DNA of 64,000 nt from JBBQXK01 sp038209775 (GCA_038209775.1 JBBQXK010000010.1:1-64000), one strand, 5' to 3'. Positions 42,514-50,702 are shown, numbered from the stretch's first letter. Translations and numbers: made by a program. Notes: generated from the letters alone by a model not told the origin.

Positions 42514-43440
42514 TCAGGCCCCGGCCCGCGCGGCCCACATCCGTGCGATGTAATCGGCCGTCATCAAGTCCAGATGCGCGCCGCCACCGTTCTTGGCAAT
42601 GGTGATCTCGTCATCTGAGCGTCTGGCAAAGCTGCCCGTCGCCAGGTCGTAGAAATCCGCGATGACATCCGCCTCGGTGATCGCCCCCGACCGGATCGGG
42701 TCCATCAGCTCGCCGATATGGTGCAGGGTGGTGGCCCGCGCATCGACGAACACCCGCGCCCGGGCCATCGCGGTATCGTCGACCTCGCGCATGGCGGGCG
42801 TATAGGCCCCAATCAGATCAAGGTGTTGGCCAGGGCGCAGCCAGTCGCCCATGACCACGGGTTCCGTGGCCATCGTGGCGGTACAGATGATGTCGGCCCG
42901 GCCCACCGCCACCTGCAGGTCATCCGCCACCGCGACGCCTGGCACCGACGCGGCCAGCGCCGCAGCGCCGGTACGGCTGCGCGTCCAGACCGAAAACCGC
43001 GCGCCCGGAAAGGCCGCGCCATAGGCCGCGATCATCGACCGTGCCACCGTGCCCGCGCCCACGATCAGGATGTTTCGGCTGTCACGCCGCGCGAGCCGTT
43101 TCGCGGCCAAGAGGGTGTCTCCGGCCGTTTTCCACTTTGTCACCAGATGAAAATCGACCACAGCCGCCAGCCGCCCCGTCGCGTCATCGTACAGGGTCAC
43201 CGCCCCGTTGATCGTCGGCACCCCATGGCCCGCGTTGCCCGGAAACACCGTGGCGCTTTTGACCAACAGCCCCAACCCGTTGATCCAGGCCGCCCGGTTC
43301 AGCAACCTGTCGCTGCCCCGGTACAAGAGCGTATCCGCAATCTCGGCACGCGGCAGGGCGTGGCCTGCGGCGATGGCCCCGGTGATACCGTCCCAGGTCA
43401 GAAGCGCCTCGGCGTCGGGGCCGATCATCGTCACGTTCAT
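42514..43440 (-). CDS. Ornithine cyclodeaminase/mu-crystallin-family protein
   Basis: 308 residues. The fold is recognised by LLVKSATVFPGNAGHGVPTINGAV (substrate Lys and loop, about 60), VVDFHLVTKWKTAGDTLLAAKRLARRDS (about 95), NAD-binding VGAGTVARS (about 127) and DIICTATMATEPVV. Members include ornithine cyclodeaminase, ketimine reductase and pyrroline-2-carboxylate reductase; which reaction applies cannot be told. It is the last gene of a - strand operon with the HAD and EamA genes, overlapping the HAD gene by four bases. Confidence 0.88.
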   Translation of the reverse strand: MNVTMIGPDAEALLTWDGITGAIAAGHALPRAEIADTLLYRGSDRLLNRAAWINGLGLLVKSATVFPGNAGHGVPTINGAVTLYDDATGRLAAVVDFHLVTKWKTAGDTLLAAKRLARRDSRNILIVGAGTVARSMIAAYGAAFPGARFSVWTRSRTGAAALAASVPGVAVADDLQVAVGRADIICTATMATEPVVMGDWLRPGQHLDLIGAYTPAMREVDDTAMARARVFVDARATTLHHIGELMDPIRSGAITEADVIADFYDLATGSFARRSDDEITIAKNGGGAHLDLMTADYIARMWAARAGA

Positions 43441-44060
43441 GCCGCTTCGTCCTTTTGCAACAGCCCCTTGGCCACCAGCCGATCGGCCAGCCCGGCGGGC
43501 CCATCAAAGAGATGCCCCTGCCAGCCCCGCGCCATGGCGGCGACGATGTTGGCGGGTTTGTCGTCGGTGAAGAAAAGCGTCTCTGGCGGCAGACCGCAAT
43601 CCCCCTCGACCGCTGCATAGATGGCCGGGTCGGGTTTCAGAAGGCGCAGGTGGCCCGAGATATACAGGCGGTCGAACGCGGTCAGGAACGGGTACAGGCG
43701 TTGTGCAAGGGCGAAACTGTCGATGCCGAAGTTTGACAGCGCGAACACCGGCACCCGCCGCGCCCGCAGCGCATGGAGGAGGCGGACCGAGTGGTCGATG
43801 GCCGGGCTGGCCATCTCGCCCCAGCGGTCGTGCCACCACAAGACCTGTTCTGCCCAGCCGGGATGGGCGGCGGCGGTGGCCTGCACGGTGGCGCGGAACG
43901 GCGCACCTGCGTCGATGGACAGGTTCATGCCTTCCAGATCCACCTGCGAAAACAGCCGCTTGCGGGCGTCGGGGCCGATCATGCGGTCATAGAACGCCTC
44001 GGGGTGCCATTCCAGAAGGACATTGCCGATGTCAAAGATGACGGCGCGGATTTGGGGCAT
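43437..44060 (-). CDS. HAD-family phosphatase (YihX-like)
   Basis: 207 residues. The nucleophile motif is FDIGNVLLEW (Asp10), where Gly replaces the usual second Asp as in YihX-type members; FALSNFG is motif II, KPDPAIY holds the motif III Lys and FFTDDKPANI the metal-binding Asp pair. It probably dephosphorylates a small sugar phosphate or nucleotide. It overlaps the downstream cyclodeaminase-like gene and starts seven bases after the EamA stop, so the three genes are one transcription unit. Confidence 0.9.
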   Translation of the reverse strand: MPQIRAVIFDIGNVLLEWHPEAFYDRMIGPDARKRLFSQVDLEGMNLSIDAGAPFRATVQATAAAHPGWAEQVLWWHDRWGEMASPAIDHSVRLLHALRARRVPVFALSNFGIDSFALAQRLYPFLTAFDRLYISGHLRLLKPDPAIYAAVEGDCGLPPETLFFTDDKPANIVAAMARGWQGHLFDGPAGLADRLVAKGLLQKDEAA

Positions 44061-44067
44061 GGTCGGG

Positions 44068-45027
44068 TTACCTGCGTTTCATCGTTTCGCGCCAGCCGAT
44101 ATACAGGCCCGATCCGCAGATCAGCGCAATGCCGATCCAGGCTGTGGGGATCGGCCATTCGCCGAACACCACCAGCCCCCAGAAGATGGCCAGCGGCATT
44201 GCGGTGTATTCAAAGGGTGCGATCAGACCCGCCTCGCCCAGACGGTAGGCCTGCGCGATCAGGAGGCCACCGATGGCCGAGCCGATGCCGGTGGCCAGGA
44301 ACACCCCCCAATCCCCCACGGGCGGCCAGACCCAGGGGCGGAAGAGGAAGGCCAGCGAGAGGTCGGACTGATCGGCATAGCGCCCGTCGCCAAAGGCCAG
44401 CCCCATCCCGAGGGACACGACGACGAACAGCAACTGCACATAAAATGTCATGGTTACAGCGCCTTCCGTGCCCTTGAGGTGCCGCGTCATCATGTGCATG
44501 CAGGCATAGGCAAGCGCTGAGGCCAAGGGCAGGAACGCGGCCACGGCCATCCCCCCGCCGGGGCGCAGCATGATGATGACACCGACCAGACCCACCGCCA
44601 CGGCGGTCCAGCGGCGGGGGCCGACGTATTCGCCAAGGAGGGGGACCGAGAGGGCCGTGATAAGGAGGGGGGCCACGAAGAAGATGGCCGAGGTGTCGGC
44701 CAAGGGCAAGGCCGCTAAGCCGAGGAAATAAAACAGGTTTGAGGTGACGACAAAGGACGCGCGCACGAGATGCGCCTTGAGCCGGCGGGTCCGCAGCGCG
44801 CGCAGACCGCCATGGAACGGCATGACGCAGACCATCAGGAACATGAGCCCGATCAGTGAGCGGAACAGGATCACCTGATGCAGGGCATAGTCGCCGGACA
44901 GCGCCTTGATCGCCATGTCGTTGACCGAGAACGCAAAAGACGCGCCGACGGCGCAGAGGATGCCGATCAGGGTCAGCCGCCGCAGATCGGCGGGGGGTGT
45001 CTGCAGAGGGGGCGAAGCGGCCGTCAT
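44068..45027 (-). CDS. EamA/DMT-family transporter
   Basis: 319 residues with about ten hydrophobic segments in two EamA halves: FAFSVNDMAIKALSG and FRSLIGLMFLMV in the first, ASALAYACMHMMTRHLKG and GLIAPFEYTAMPLAIFWGLVVFGEWP in the second, the last being the family's most conserved region. Such proteins export amino acids or metabolites. Being first in an operon with a cyclodeaminase-like enzyme, an amino-acid-related substrate is plausible but unproven. Confidence 0.9.
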   Translation of the reverse strand: MTAASPPLQTPPADLRRLTLIGILCAVGASFAFSVNDMAIKALSGDYALHQVILFRSLIGLMFLMVCVMPFHGGLRALRTRRLKAHLVRASFVVTSNLFYFLGLAALPLADTSAIFFVAPLLITALSVPLLGEYVGPRRWTAVAVGLVGVIIMLRPGGGMAVAAFLPLASALAYACMHMMTRHLKGTEGAVTMTFYVQLLFVVVSLGMGLAFGDGRYADQSDLSLAFLFRPWVWPPVGDWGVFLATGIGSAIGGLLIAQAYRLGEAGLIAPFEYTAMPLAIFWGLVVFGEWPIPTAWIGIALICGSGLYIGWRETMKRR

Positions 45028-45209
45028 GTCCGCTTTGGTGCCCCGGAAGCGGCGCGGCGTCTGTTCTGGCCGCGACGCCGGATGGGGCGTTCTTGCCGCT
45101 GCCGGAACGGACGGGCGCGGTTAAGGGCGGGTTAATGCGGGGGGTTGGAACATTGCGACAGAGGGCGGATGTTTGTGCCGCAACCGACTGAAAGTGTTCG
45201 GGATTTGGT

Positions 45210-45231
45210 GTATTCGATCCGTATTCGATCC
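45210..45231. repeat. Tandem 11-bp direct repeat
   Basis: GTATTCGATCC occurs twice head to tail (45210-45220, 45221-45231), followed by GTAC. It lies in the AT-richer part of the EamA upstream region and could be a pair of same-face regulator half-sites, being one helical turn apart. Confidence 0.6.
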
Positions 45232-45299
45232 GTACAGCATGCGTATGTCATCTGTACATACACTTGAGCATATCACGAGTGCTGGTGGCGGCGGCAGGA

Positions 45300-45345
45300 C
45301 CGGGGGCCAGCCCCCGGACCCCCGGGATATTTGGGCAAGGTGAAA
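45300..45345 (+). repeat. Intergenic hairpin element, copy A
   Basis: The stem CCGGGGGC/GCCCCCGG with a 2-base loop is followed by ACCCCCGGGATATTTGGGC and AAGGTGAAA. A second copy with the same order of parts is at 48430-48477. I associate this hairpin plus GGACCCCCxGGATA tail with many Rhodobacteraceae genomes. Here it lies just after the yaiI stop codon, downstream of that gene. Confidence 0.7.
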
Positions 45346-45364
45346 TGGGGAGAAGGCAGGGGGG

Positions 45365-45859
45365 TCAGCGGGCCATGGCGGCGCGCAGGGCGCGGTCGAG
45401 GTGGTCGAGAAAGCGGGAGCGGTCGGCGTTGCTGTAGGGGCGGCCACCACCCTGACGGAACGGATCGGCGGAGCGGAGGTCGGACATCAGATCACGCGTG
45501 GCCAGCCGTTCGCCGATGTTGCGGGGGGTGAGTTCCTCGCCGTCGTGTTTCACCACGCGCGCACCCTGGGCCACGCATTTGGCGGCCAGGGGCATGTCGC
45601 CCGTGACCACCACATCGCCGGGACCGGCGCGGTCGGCGATCCACATGTCGGCCACATCGGGGCCATCGGGGACGAAGATGCTCTCAATCAGCGGGTGGGG
45701 GCGGGGGCGGATGCCGCCGTTTGAGACGAGGTACATCCGCACGCCAAGGCGCAGGGCGACGCGTTCGGCCTCGGCCTTGACCGGGCAGGCGTCGGCGTCG
45801 ATGAAGAGGCGGGTTTCGGCGGGTGCGTCGGGGAGCGGTTCGGGCGGCGCGTCAGGCAT
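45365..45859 (-). CDS. yaiI: YaiI/YqxD (DUF188) family protein
   Basis: 164 residues. The PIN-like DUF188 fold is marked by LFIDADACPVKAEAERVA (about 18), SNGGIRPRPHP, VFPDGPDVADMWI-like FVPDGPDVADMW, VVTGDMPLAAKCVAQGA and the C-terminal GGGRPYSNADRSRF. The Asp residues resemble a nuclease-type metal site, but no activity is established for the family. The start overlaps the fghA stop by eight bases, and the gene is the last of an AEC transporter-fghA-yaiI unit. Confidence 0.92.
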   Translation of the reverse strand: MPDAPPEPLPDAPAETRLFIDADACPVKAEAERVALRLGVRMYLVSNGGIRPRPHPLIESIFVPDGPDVADMWIADRAGPGDVVVTGDMPLAAKCVAQGARVVKHDGEELTPRNIGERLATRDLMSDLRSADPFRQGGGRPYSNADRSRFLDHLDRALRAAMAR

Positions 45860-46682
45860 AGAGCGCCTCGGCGTGGAAACCGATGTGGTCGCGCATGAAG
45901 GAGGCTACGAAGAAATAGCTGTGGTCGTAGCCCTTTTGCATGCGGAACACGCCCTGCTGACGGCGGGCCGCCATCGCCTCGGCCAATGCCTCGGGGCGCA
46001 GAAGGTCGAGGAACTGGTCCTTGGCGCCCTGGTCGATCAGCACCGGGCCGTCAAAGCCGCGTTTGCGCATGAGGAGCGTGGCGTCGTGGGCGACCCATTT
46101 GCCCTCATCCTTTCCGAGGTAGGCGGCGAACTGCTTGCGGCCCCAGTCGCCGGTGGTGGGGTGGGCGATCGGGGCGAAGGCCGACACGGACCGGAAGCGG
46201 CCCGGGATCGACATGGCGAGGGTGAGGGCACCATGGCCGCCCATCGAATGGCCCGAGATGCCCTGACGCGCCTGATCGAGGGGGAAGGCGGGGAAGAGGA
46301 CGCCGGGGAGTTCGTCCGCCACATAATCCCACATGCGGAAATGCCGGGCCCAAGGGGATTCGGTCGCGTTGAGGTAGAAGCCCGCACCCTGCCCCAGATC
46401 AAAGGCCGGATCGTCGGCCACGTCGGCCCCCCGGGGCGAGGTGTCGGGGAACACAAGGGCCACGCCCATTTCCGCCGCATGGGCCTGTGCGCCCGCCTTG
46501 ACCATGGCGTTTTCATGCGTGCAGGTCAGGCCCGACAGGAACCAGACGACCGGCACCGGCCCATCCTCGGCCTGTTCGGGGAGGTAGAGGCCAAAGGTCA
46601 TGTCGGTGCCGGTGGCGGTACTTGCATGGGAATAGACGCCCTGCACGCCGCCATAGGCGCGGCTTTCGGAGAGGGTTTTCAT
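45852..46682 (-). CDS. fghA: S-formylglutathione hydrolase
   Basis: 276 residues from the ATG at 46682, which overlaps the AEC transporter stop (ATGA). It is an esterase-D family alpha/beta hydrolase: LSGLTCTHENAMVKAG (about 50), FPDTSPRG, YVADELPGVL, nucleophile GHSMGGHGALT (about 145), a catalytic Asp in DQGAKDQFL and His in GYDHSYFF. It hydrolyses S-formylglutathione to formate in glutathione-dependent formaldehyde detoxification. The partner alcohol dehydrogenase is not adjacent. Confidence 0.95.
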   Translation of the reverse strand: MKTLSESRAYGGVQGVYSHASTATGTDMTFGLYLPEQAEDGPVPVVWFLSGLTCTHENAMVKAGAQAHAAEMGVALVFPDTSPRGADVADDPAFDLGQGAGFYLNATESPWARHFRMWDYVADELPGVLFPAFPLDQARQGISGHSMGGHGALTLAMSIPGRFRSVSAFAPIAHPTTGDWGRKQFAAYLGKDEGKWVAHDATLLMRKRGFDGPVLIDQGAKDQFLDLLRPEALAEAMAARRQQGVFRMQKGYDHSYFFVASFMRDHIGFHAEALYA

Positions 46683-47614
46683 GCGAAGGCTCCTTGCGTC
46701 CAGGCGATCACGGTGGAGACGGTCAGGATGCTGACCGCGGTCGAGATCAGGATGGAGGCTGAAACGCGCTGCGGTGCAACCCCGTAATGCTGTGCCAGGA
46801 TATAGACGTTGCCCGCGACCGGCAGGGCGGCGGCGGCGACCATGACGCCCGCGCGTTCGGGATCGACGCGGAAGATGAGGTAGGCGGCGACGGCCACCGC
46901 CGCCGGGTGCAGGATGAGTTTGCAGAACGAGAGCCAGGCCGCGACCTGCAACCGTTCGGCCGATCTGGTGGCGAGGGAGGCGCCGATGGCGAAGAGTGCG
47001 CCGGGGGTGGCGGCAGCGCCGAGGATGGCGAGGAATTCGTTCACCGGGGCGGGGACGGGCAGGGCGGTGGCGGACCATAGAAGGCCAAGGGACATCGACA
47101 GGATCATCGGGTTTTTCAGGAGCCCGAGGGCGAGGGTGCCGAGGGTGCGGCGCGACACGCCGCCTTCGCGCCGGGCGGTCATCACCAGAGTTATGACCGA
47201 GGAGAACACGATGAGGTCGATGGCGAGGCACAGAAGGACCGGACCGGCGGCCTGTGGCCCGATGAGGACGATCAGCATCGGCACGCCGAGAAAGCCGGTG
47301 TTGCCGATGGTGGCGCATTGCGCCTCAACCGCCGCCTCCTCAATCGTGACGCGGCGCCAGAGGGCGACCGCCATGGCCAGCGCGTAGACTGCGGTGCAGG
47401 CGCTGAGGTAGGCGAGGGCGAAGCGGGTATCCCAGATGTCGGCAAGGCTGAGGTTGGCGGCAAAGCGGAAGAGCATCGCGGAAAGGGCGAAGTAGAAGAC
47501 GAACTTTGTCAGGTAGGCGGTCGCCTCGGGCGGGAAGAAACGCAGGCGTCCGGCCAGCCAGCCGACGCCGATGAGGGCGAAGAAGGGCAGGGTTTTCAGG
47601 AGGATGGGCAGCAT
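46679..47614 (-). CDS. AEC-family (auxin efflux carrier-like) permease
   Basis: 311 residues from the ATG at 47614; no strong ribosome site is visible and an ATG at 47650 is an alternative. It has about ten membrane segments with the family pattern PFFALIGVGWLAGR at the start, NTGFLGVPMLIVLIG near the middle, GLLKNPMILSMSLGLLWS and the C-terminal half VAAAALPVAGNVYILAQHYG. Members move malate, malonate or other organic anions. It overlaps fghA, so both are probably expressed together. The substrate is unknown. Confidence 0.88.
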   Translation of the reverse strand: MLPILLKTLPFFALIGVGWLAGRLRFFPPEATAYLTKFVFYFALSAMLFRFAANLSLADIWDTRFALAYLSACTAVYALAMAVALWRRVTIEEAAVEAQCATIGNTGFLGVPMLIVLIGPQAAGPVLLCLAIDLIVFSSVITLVMTARREGGVSRRTLGTLALGLLKNPMILSMSLGLLWSATALPVPAPVNEFLAILGAAATPGALFAIGASLATRSAERLQVAAWLSFCKLILHPAAVAVAAYLIFRVDPERAGVMVAAAALPVAGNVYILAQHYGVAPQRVSASILISTAVSILTVSTVIAWTQGAFA

Positions 47615-47754
47615 GGGGTGCTTTCGGGCGGGGAGGGCTGAGGGTTTCATGCGGCGGCGGGGGATGCAAGGGCGGCGGGGTGGGTGCCGGTGTGCCATTG
47701 AATTCCCGTGCGTGCGCGGTATGACAGGGGGGCCGATCCCCCGCATGGTGCCGC

Positions 47755-48420
47755 ATGAACCGCCTGTATCATTTTCCGCTGTCGCCGTTTTGCCGGAAGG
47801 TCCGGCTGACCCTGTCGGAAAAGCGGCAGGAGGTGGAACTGATCGAAGAGCGGTACTGGGAGCCGTCCCCCGATTTCCTGCGGCGCAATCCGGCGGGGAA
47901 GGTACCCGTTCTGCGGATGGACGCGATGATGCTGAGCGACAGTCAGGCGATCTGCGAGTATCTGGACGAGACGATACCCGAGCCGCGCCTGATGCCGCGT
48001 GACCCCGAGGGCCGGTACGAGGTGCGGCGGCTGTGCGCGTGGTTCGACGACAAGTTCCATGACGAGGTGACGGCCAAGCTCTTGTACGAGCGGGTGAACA
48101 AGAAGATCATGGGACACGGGTATCCGGATTCGAAGGCGGTGAAGGCGGGGGCGGGGCGGATCAAGTACCACCTCGACTATATGACCTGGCTTCTGGATCA
48201 GCGGCGCTGGCTGGCGGGGGACGCGATGACGCTGGCGGATTTCACTGCCGCCGCACATCTGTCGTGTCTGGATTACAATTCGGATGTGGACTGGAACCGT
48301 TCGGCCACGGTCAAGGACTGGTATGCCAAGATCAAGTCGCGGCCCAGTTTCCGGCCCCTGCTGGCCGATCAGGTGCCGGGGTTTCCGCCGCCGGCGCATT
48401 ATGCCGATCTGGATTTCTAG
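47755..48420 (+). CDS. Glutathione S-transferase-family protein (possibly FzlA)
   Basis: 221 residues. The thioredoxin-like N-terminal domain shows LYHFPLSPFCRKVRLTLSEK, NPAGKVPVL (cis-Pro) and SQAICEYLDE; the helical C-terminal domain ends with ADFTAAAHLSCLDY. This opening and the position just upstream of queG recall FzlA, the GST-like protein that binds FtsZ and is needed for division in many alphaproteobacteria. That identity is from memory and is not proven; a plain GST is the safe call. The gene is followed by an intergenic hairpin element and queG. Confidence 0.82.
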   Translation: MNRLYHFPLSPFCRKVRLTLSEKRQEVELIEERYWEPSPDFLRRNPAGKVPVLRMDAMMLSDSQAICEYLDETIPEPRLMPRDPEGRYEVRRLCAWFDDKFHDEVTAKLLYERVNKKIMGHGYPDSKAVKAGAGRIKYHLDYMTWLLDQRRWLAGDAMTLADFTAAAHLSCLDYNSDVDWNRSATVKDWYAKIKSRPSFRPLLADQVPGFPPPAHYADLDF

Positions 48421-48429
48421 GCGGCAAGG

Positions 48430-48477
48430 CCGGGGGTTTCACCCCCGGACCCCCAGGATACTTGTGCAAAGATGAAA
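48430..48477 (+). repeat. Intergenic hairpin element, copy B
   Basis: Stem CCGGGGGT/ACCCCCGG with a 3-base loop, then ACCCCCAGGATACTTGTGC and AAAGATGAAA. It matches copy A (45300-45345) part by part. The last ATG of the element is the first possible start codon of queG, so the element overlaps that gene's start. Confidence 0.7.
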
Positions 48478-49497
48478 GCTGGGATGAAGGAGCGGCTGGT
48501 GGCCCACGCGCGGGCCGAGGGGTTTGCGGCGTGCAGGGTCTGTGCGCCGGGGGCTGTGCCCGAGGCGGCGGGGCGGTTGGCGGCGTGGCTGGCGGCGGGG
48601 CATCAGGGGCAGATGGGGTGGATGGAGGAACGGGCCGCGTGGCGGGGCGATCCGCTTGCGCTGTGGCCCGGGGTGCGGTCGGTGGTGATGCTGGCGGAGG
48701 TCTACACGCCGCCGGGTGATCCGCTGGCGGTGCTGGAACAGCGCGACCGGGGGGCGATCAGTGTTTATGCGCAGGGGCGGGACTATCACGATCTGGTCAA
48801 GCGGCGGCTGAAGCGGCTGGGGCGGTGGCTGCTGGACGAGGCGGGCGGCGAGATCAAGGTGTTCGTCGATACAGCACCTGTGATGGAGAAGCCCCTGGCG
48901 CAGGCGGCGGGGTTGGGGTGGCAGGGCAAGCATACCAACCTTCTGAGCCGCGATCTGGGGAACTGGTTCTTTCTGGGGGCGATCTTCACCACGCTGGAGT
49001 TGCCCGCCGACGACCCCGAAATCAGCCATTGCGGCAGTTGCACCGCCTGTCTGGATATCTGTCCGACGCGGGCCTTTCCGGCACCCTATGTGCTGGATGC
49101 GCGGCGGTGCATTTCGTACCTGACGATCGAACACAAGGGTCCGGTGGACGTGGAATTGCGCGCCCTGATGGGCAACCGCATCTATGGCTGTGACGATTGT
49201 CTGGCGGTCTGCCCGTGGAACAAGTTTGCGCAGGTGGCGTCAGAGGGCGGCTATGCCCACCGGATCGGCGCGCCGCCGTTGGCGGAACTGGCGGGCCTGG
49301 ACGATGCGGGGTTTCGCGTGCGGTTCGCCGGGAGCCCGGTCAAGCGGATCGGGCGCAATCGTTTCGTAAGGAACGTGATGTATGCGGTGGGCAATTCGGG
49401 TGATCCGGGGCTGATCCCGGTGGCACAGGCCCGGCTGGACGACAGCGATACGGTGGTGGCCGAGGCGGCGGCCTGGGCTTTGGCAAGGTTGCGATGA
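48472..49497 (+). CDS. queG: Epoxyqueuosine reductase QueG
   Basis: 341 residues if the ATG at 48472 is used; an ATG four codons later (48484) gives KERLVAHARAEGF and may be the real start, since the first one belongs to an intergenic repeat. It carries the cobalamin-binding N-terminal half (SVVMLAEVYTPP, AQGRDYHDLVKRRLKRL, DTAPVMEKPLAQAAGLGWQG) and two 4Fe-4S motifs, CGSCTACLDICP (about 187) and CDDCLAVCPWN (about 241), then HEAT-like repeats. It makes the last step of queuosine synthesis in tRNA. The stop overlaps the next gene (ATGA). Confidence 0.95.
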   Translation: MKAGMKERLVAHARAEGFAACRVCAPGAVPEAAGRLAAWLAAGHQGQMGWMEERAAWRGDPLALWPGVRSVVMLAEVYTPPGDPLAVLEQRDRGAISVYAQGRDYHDLVKRRLKRLGRWLLDEAGGEIKVFVDTAPVMEKPLAQAAGLGWQGKHTNLLSRDLGNWFFLGAIFTTLELPADDPEISHCGSCTACLDICPTRAFPAPYVLDARRCISYLTIEHKGPVDVELRALMGNRIYGCDDCLAVCPWNKFAQVASEGGYAHRIGAPPLAELAGLDDAGFRVRFAGSPVKRIGRNRFVRNVMYAVGNSGDPGLIPVAQARLDDSDTVVAEAAAWALARLR

Positions 49498-49877
49498 TCT
49501 GGTGGGCACTTGCGGCCTGGGTTGTGGCCGTGAACGGGCTGGCGTTCGTGGCCTTTGGCGTGGACAAGCGGCGGGCAGTGCGCGGCGACTGGCGGCTGTC
49601 CGAGGCGTATCTGCTGATGCTGGCCGCCGTCGGTGGCTGGGTCGGGGCCAAGGCCGGGCAGCGGTGGTTCCGCCACAAGACCCGCAAGGAGCCGTTTCGC
49701 AGCACGCTCAACTCCATCCTTGTGGTGCCGCTGTTGGGGCTGTTGGTGCTGACGACGCCGGTTCTGCCGATGGTCGCAGGATTGCTTGGCCCGCTGTTCA
49801 CGCGGTTGGCGCAGGATACCCGGCCGGTGCCCGAGCGCCCTTTTCCGCGCCGTTTCGGCCCCGGATCGGGTGACTGA
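49494..49877 (+). CDS. DUF1294 small membrane protein
   Basis: 127 residues overlapping queG by four bases. Three to four hydrophobic segments with the family core VAFGVDKRRAVRGDWRLSE (about 22), LLMLAAVGGWVGAKAGQRWFRHKTRKEPF (about 42) identify DUF1294. No function is known for the family. Its coupling to queG is through overlap only. The polar tail (DTRPVPERPFPRRFG) is cytoplasmic by charge. Confidence 0.85.
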   Translation: MIWWALAAWVVAVNGLAFVAFGVDKRRAVRGDWRLSEAYLLMLAAVGGWVGAKAGQRWFRHKTRKEPFRSTLNSILVVPLLGLLVLTTPVLPMVAGLLGPLFTRLAQDTRPVPERPFPRRFGPGSGD

Positions 49878-49935
49878 CGTTACCGCGCGAATCGGTATAG
49901 GGTCGCGCCACAGCCGATACCAAAGGAACACGACC

Positions 49936-50364
49936 ATGGCAGTTGACGTGAAATACACCACCGGGGCACAGGCCACCGGCGGCGGGCGCAACGGGGTTGC
50001 GAAACTGGACAGCGGCATGCTGACCGTGACCATGACCAGCCCAAAGGAGCTGGGCGGGTCGGGGGCCGGGCATAACCCGGAAGAGCTGTTCGCCGTGGGC
50101 TATGCCGCCTGCTATCTGGGGGCGATGCGGTTTGCCGCCGGGGCGGAAAAGCTGGGCACGGTGCCGGACGATGCGACCGTATCGTCGCAGGTGGGGATCG
50201 GCGGACGTGATGATGGCGGCTTTGGCATTGCGGTGAAGCTGACCGTGTCGATGCCGGGAGTGGACCGCGCGGTGGTGGAAAAGATCGCCGAACGTGGGCA
50301 TTTCATCTGCCCCTATTCGAATGCGACCAAGGGCAACATTCATGTGGAGACGGTCATCGTCTGA
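49936..50364 (+). CDS. ohr: Organic hydroperoxide resistance protein Ohr
   Basis: 142 residues from the ATG at 49936; the longer frame upstream runs back through the DUF1294 gene and is rejected. It is an Ohr/OsmC thiol peroxidase with both redox Cys: Cys59 in GYAACYLGA and Cys125 in HFICPYSNATKGN. It reduces organic and fatty-acid hydroperoxides, usually with lipoylated partners. No OhrR regulator is next to it. A GC hairpin follows 13 bases after the stop. Confidence 0.94.
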   Translation: MAVDVKYTTGAQATGGGRNGVAKLDSGMLTVTMTSPKELGGSGAGHNPEELFAVGYAACYLGAMRFAAGAEKLGTVPDDATVSSQVGIGGRDDGGFGIAVKLTVSMPGVDRAVVEKIAERGHFICPYSNATKGNIHVETVIV

Positions 50365-50376
50365 CCAAAGGGGCCC

Positions 50377-50401
50377 GGGGGGCGGTTGTCTGCCGCCCCC
50401 C
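50377..50401 (+). terminator. GC-rich hairpin after ohr
   Basis: GGGGGGCGG (50377-50385) and CCGCCCCCC (50393-50401) make a 9-bp stem with loop TTGTCTG, 13 bases after the ohr stop. No T-run follows, so it may terminate or only stabilise the ohr transcript. Confidence 0.5.
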
Positions 50402-50469
50402 GACCGAACCCGGTGCCCTTGCATTGCAATCCGTGGTAGAATGGCGTCGTGCAACAGAGCGAGGACATC

Positions 50470-50655
50470 ATGACCCGACATCTGGCCGACCACCGCAAGC
50501 CGTCGCAAGGCGGGCGCGTGAAGCATTTCCTGCGCATCGCGCGGGCCGAGGCATCTGATCTGTGGCAGCGCATGGCGCAGCGTCCGCGCGGGCCGGTCGA
50601 GGGCAACCGCCGACTGGTGGAGTACGTCCGCATCGCGCGGGGGCGTCAGGCGTAA
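50470..50655 (+). CDS. Possible small basic protein
   Basis: 61 residues from the ATG at 50470, with GAGGAC just upstream; a GTG at 50449 in the same frame is possible. The product is strongly basic (many Arg) and mostly helical by composition, with no recognised motif. It lies in the 338-base space between ohr and the dehydratase-like gene and has ordinary high-GC third positions, but the reading frame is short enough to be chance. Nothing else is seen in that space besides the hairpin after ohr and a GC-rich stretch (50656-50690) of CCCCGGGG type. Confidence 0.4.
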   Translation: MTRHLADHRKPSQGGRVKHFLRIARAEASDLWQRMAQRPRGPVEGNRRLVEYVRIARGRQA

Positions 50656-50702
50656 GCTGAACCCCCGGGGGTTGCCCCGGCCCCGGGTTTCGCGGCAGGC
50701 TC

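Larger units (their letters stand above)
45028..45364. other. 337-base intergenic region without a gene
   Basis: No convincing coding sequence. It should contain the promoter of the EamA operon on the - strand. It holds a tandem 11-bp repeat (45210-45231), a GTATGT/ACATAC dyad (45243-45261) and, at its right end, a hairpin-bearing intergenic repeat element (45300-45345). The middle (45200-45275) is visibly richer in A and T than its surroundings. Confidence 0.6.

Noticed and set aside
46683..47318. N-terminal extension of FghA
   Set aside because: It runs antisense-free but out of frame through the AEC gene, giving an Arg/His/Pro-rich chain; the family start is at 46682.
45300..48477. The two hairpin elements as ends of an insertion sequence or attachment sites
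   Set aside because: The DNA between them holds ordinary chromosomal genes (yaiI, fghA, AEC, GST), with no transposase or integrase and direct rather than inverted orientation.
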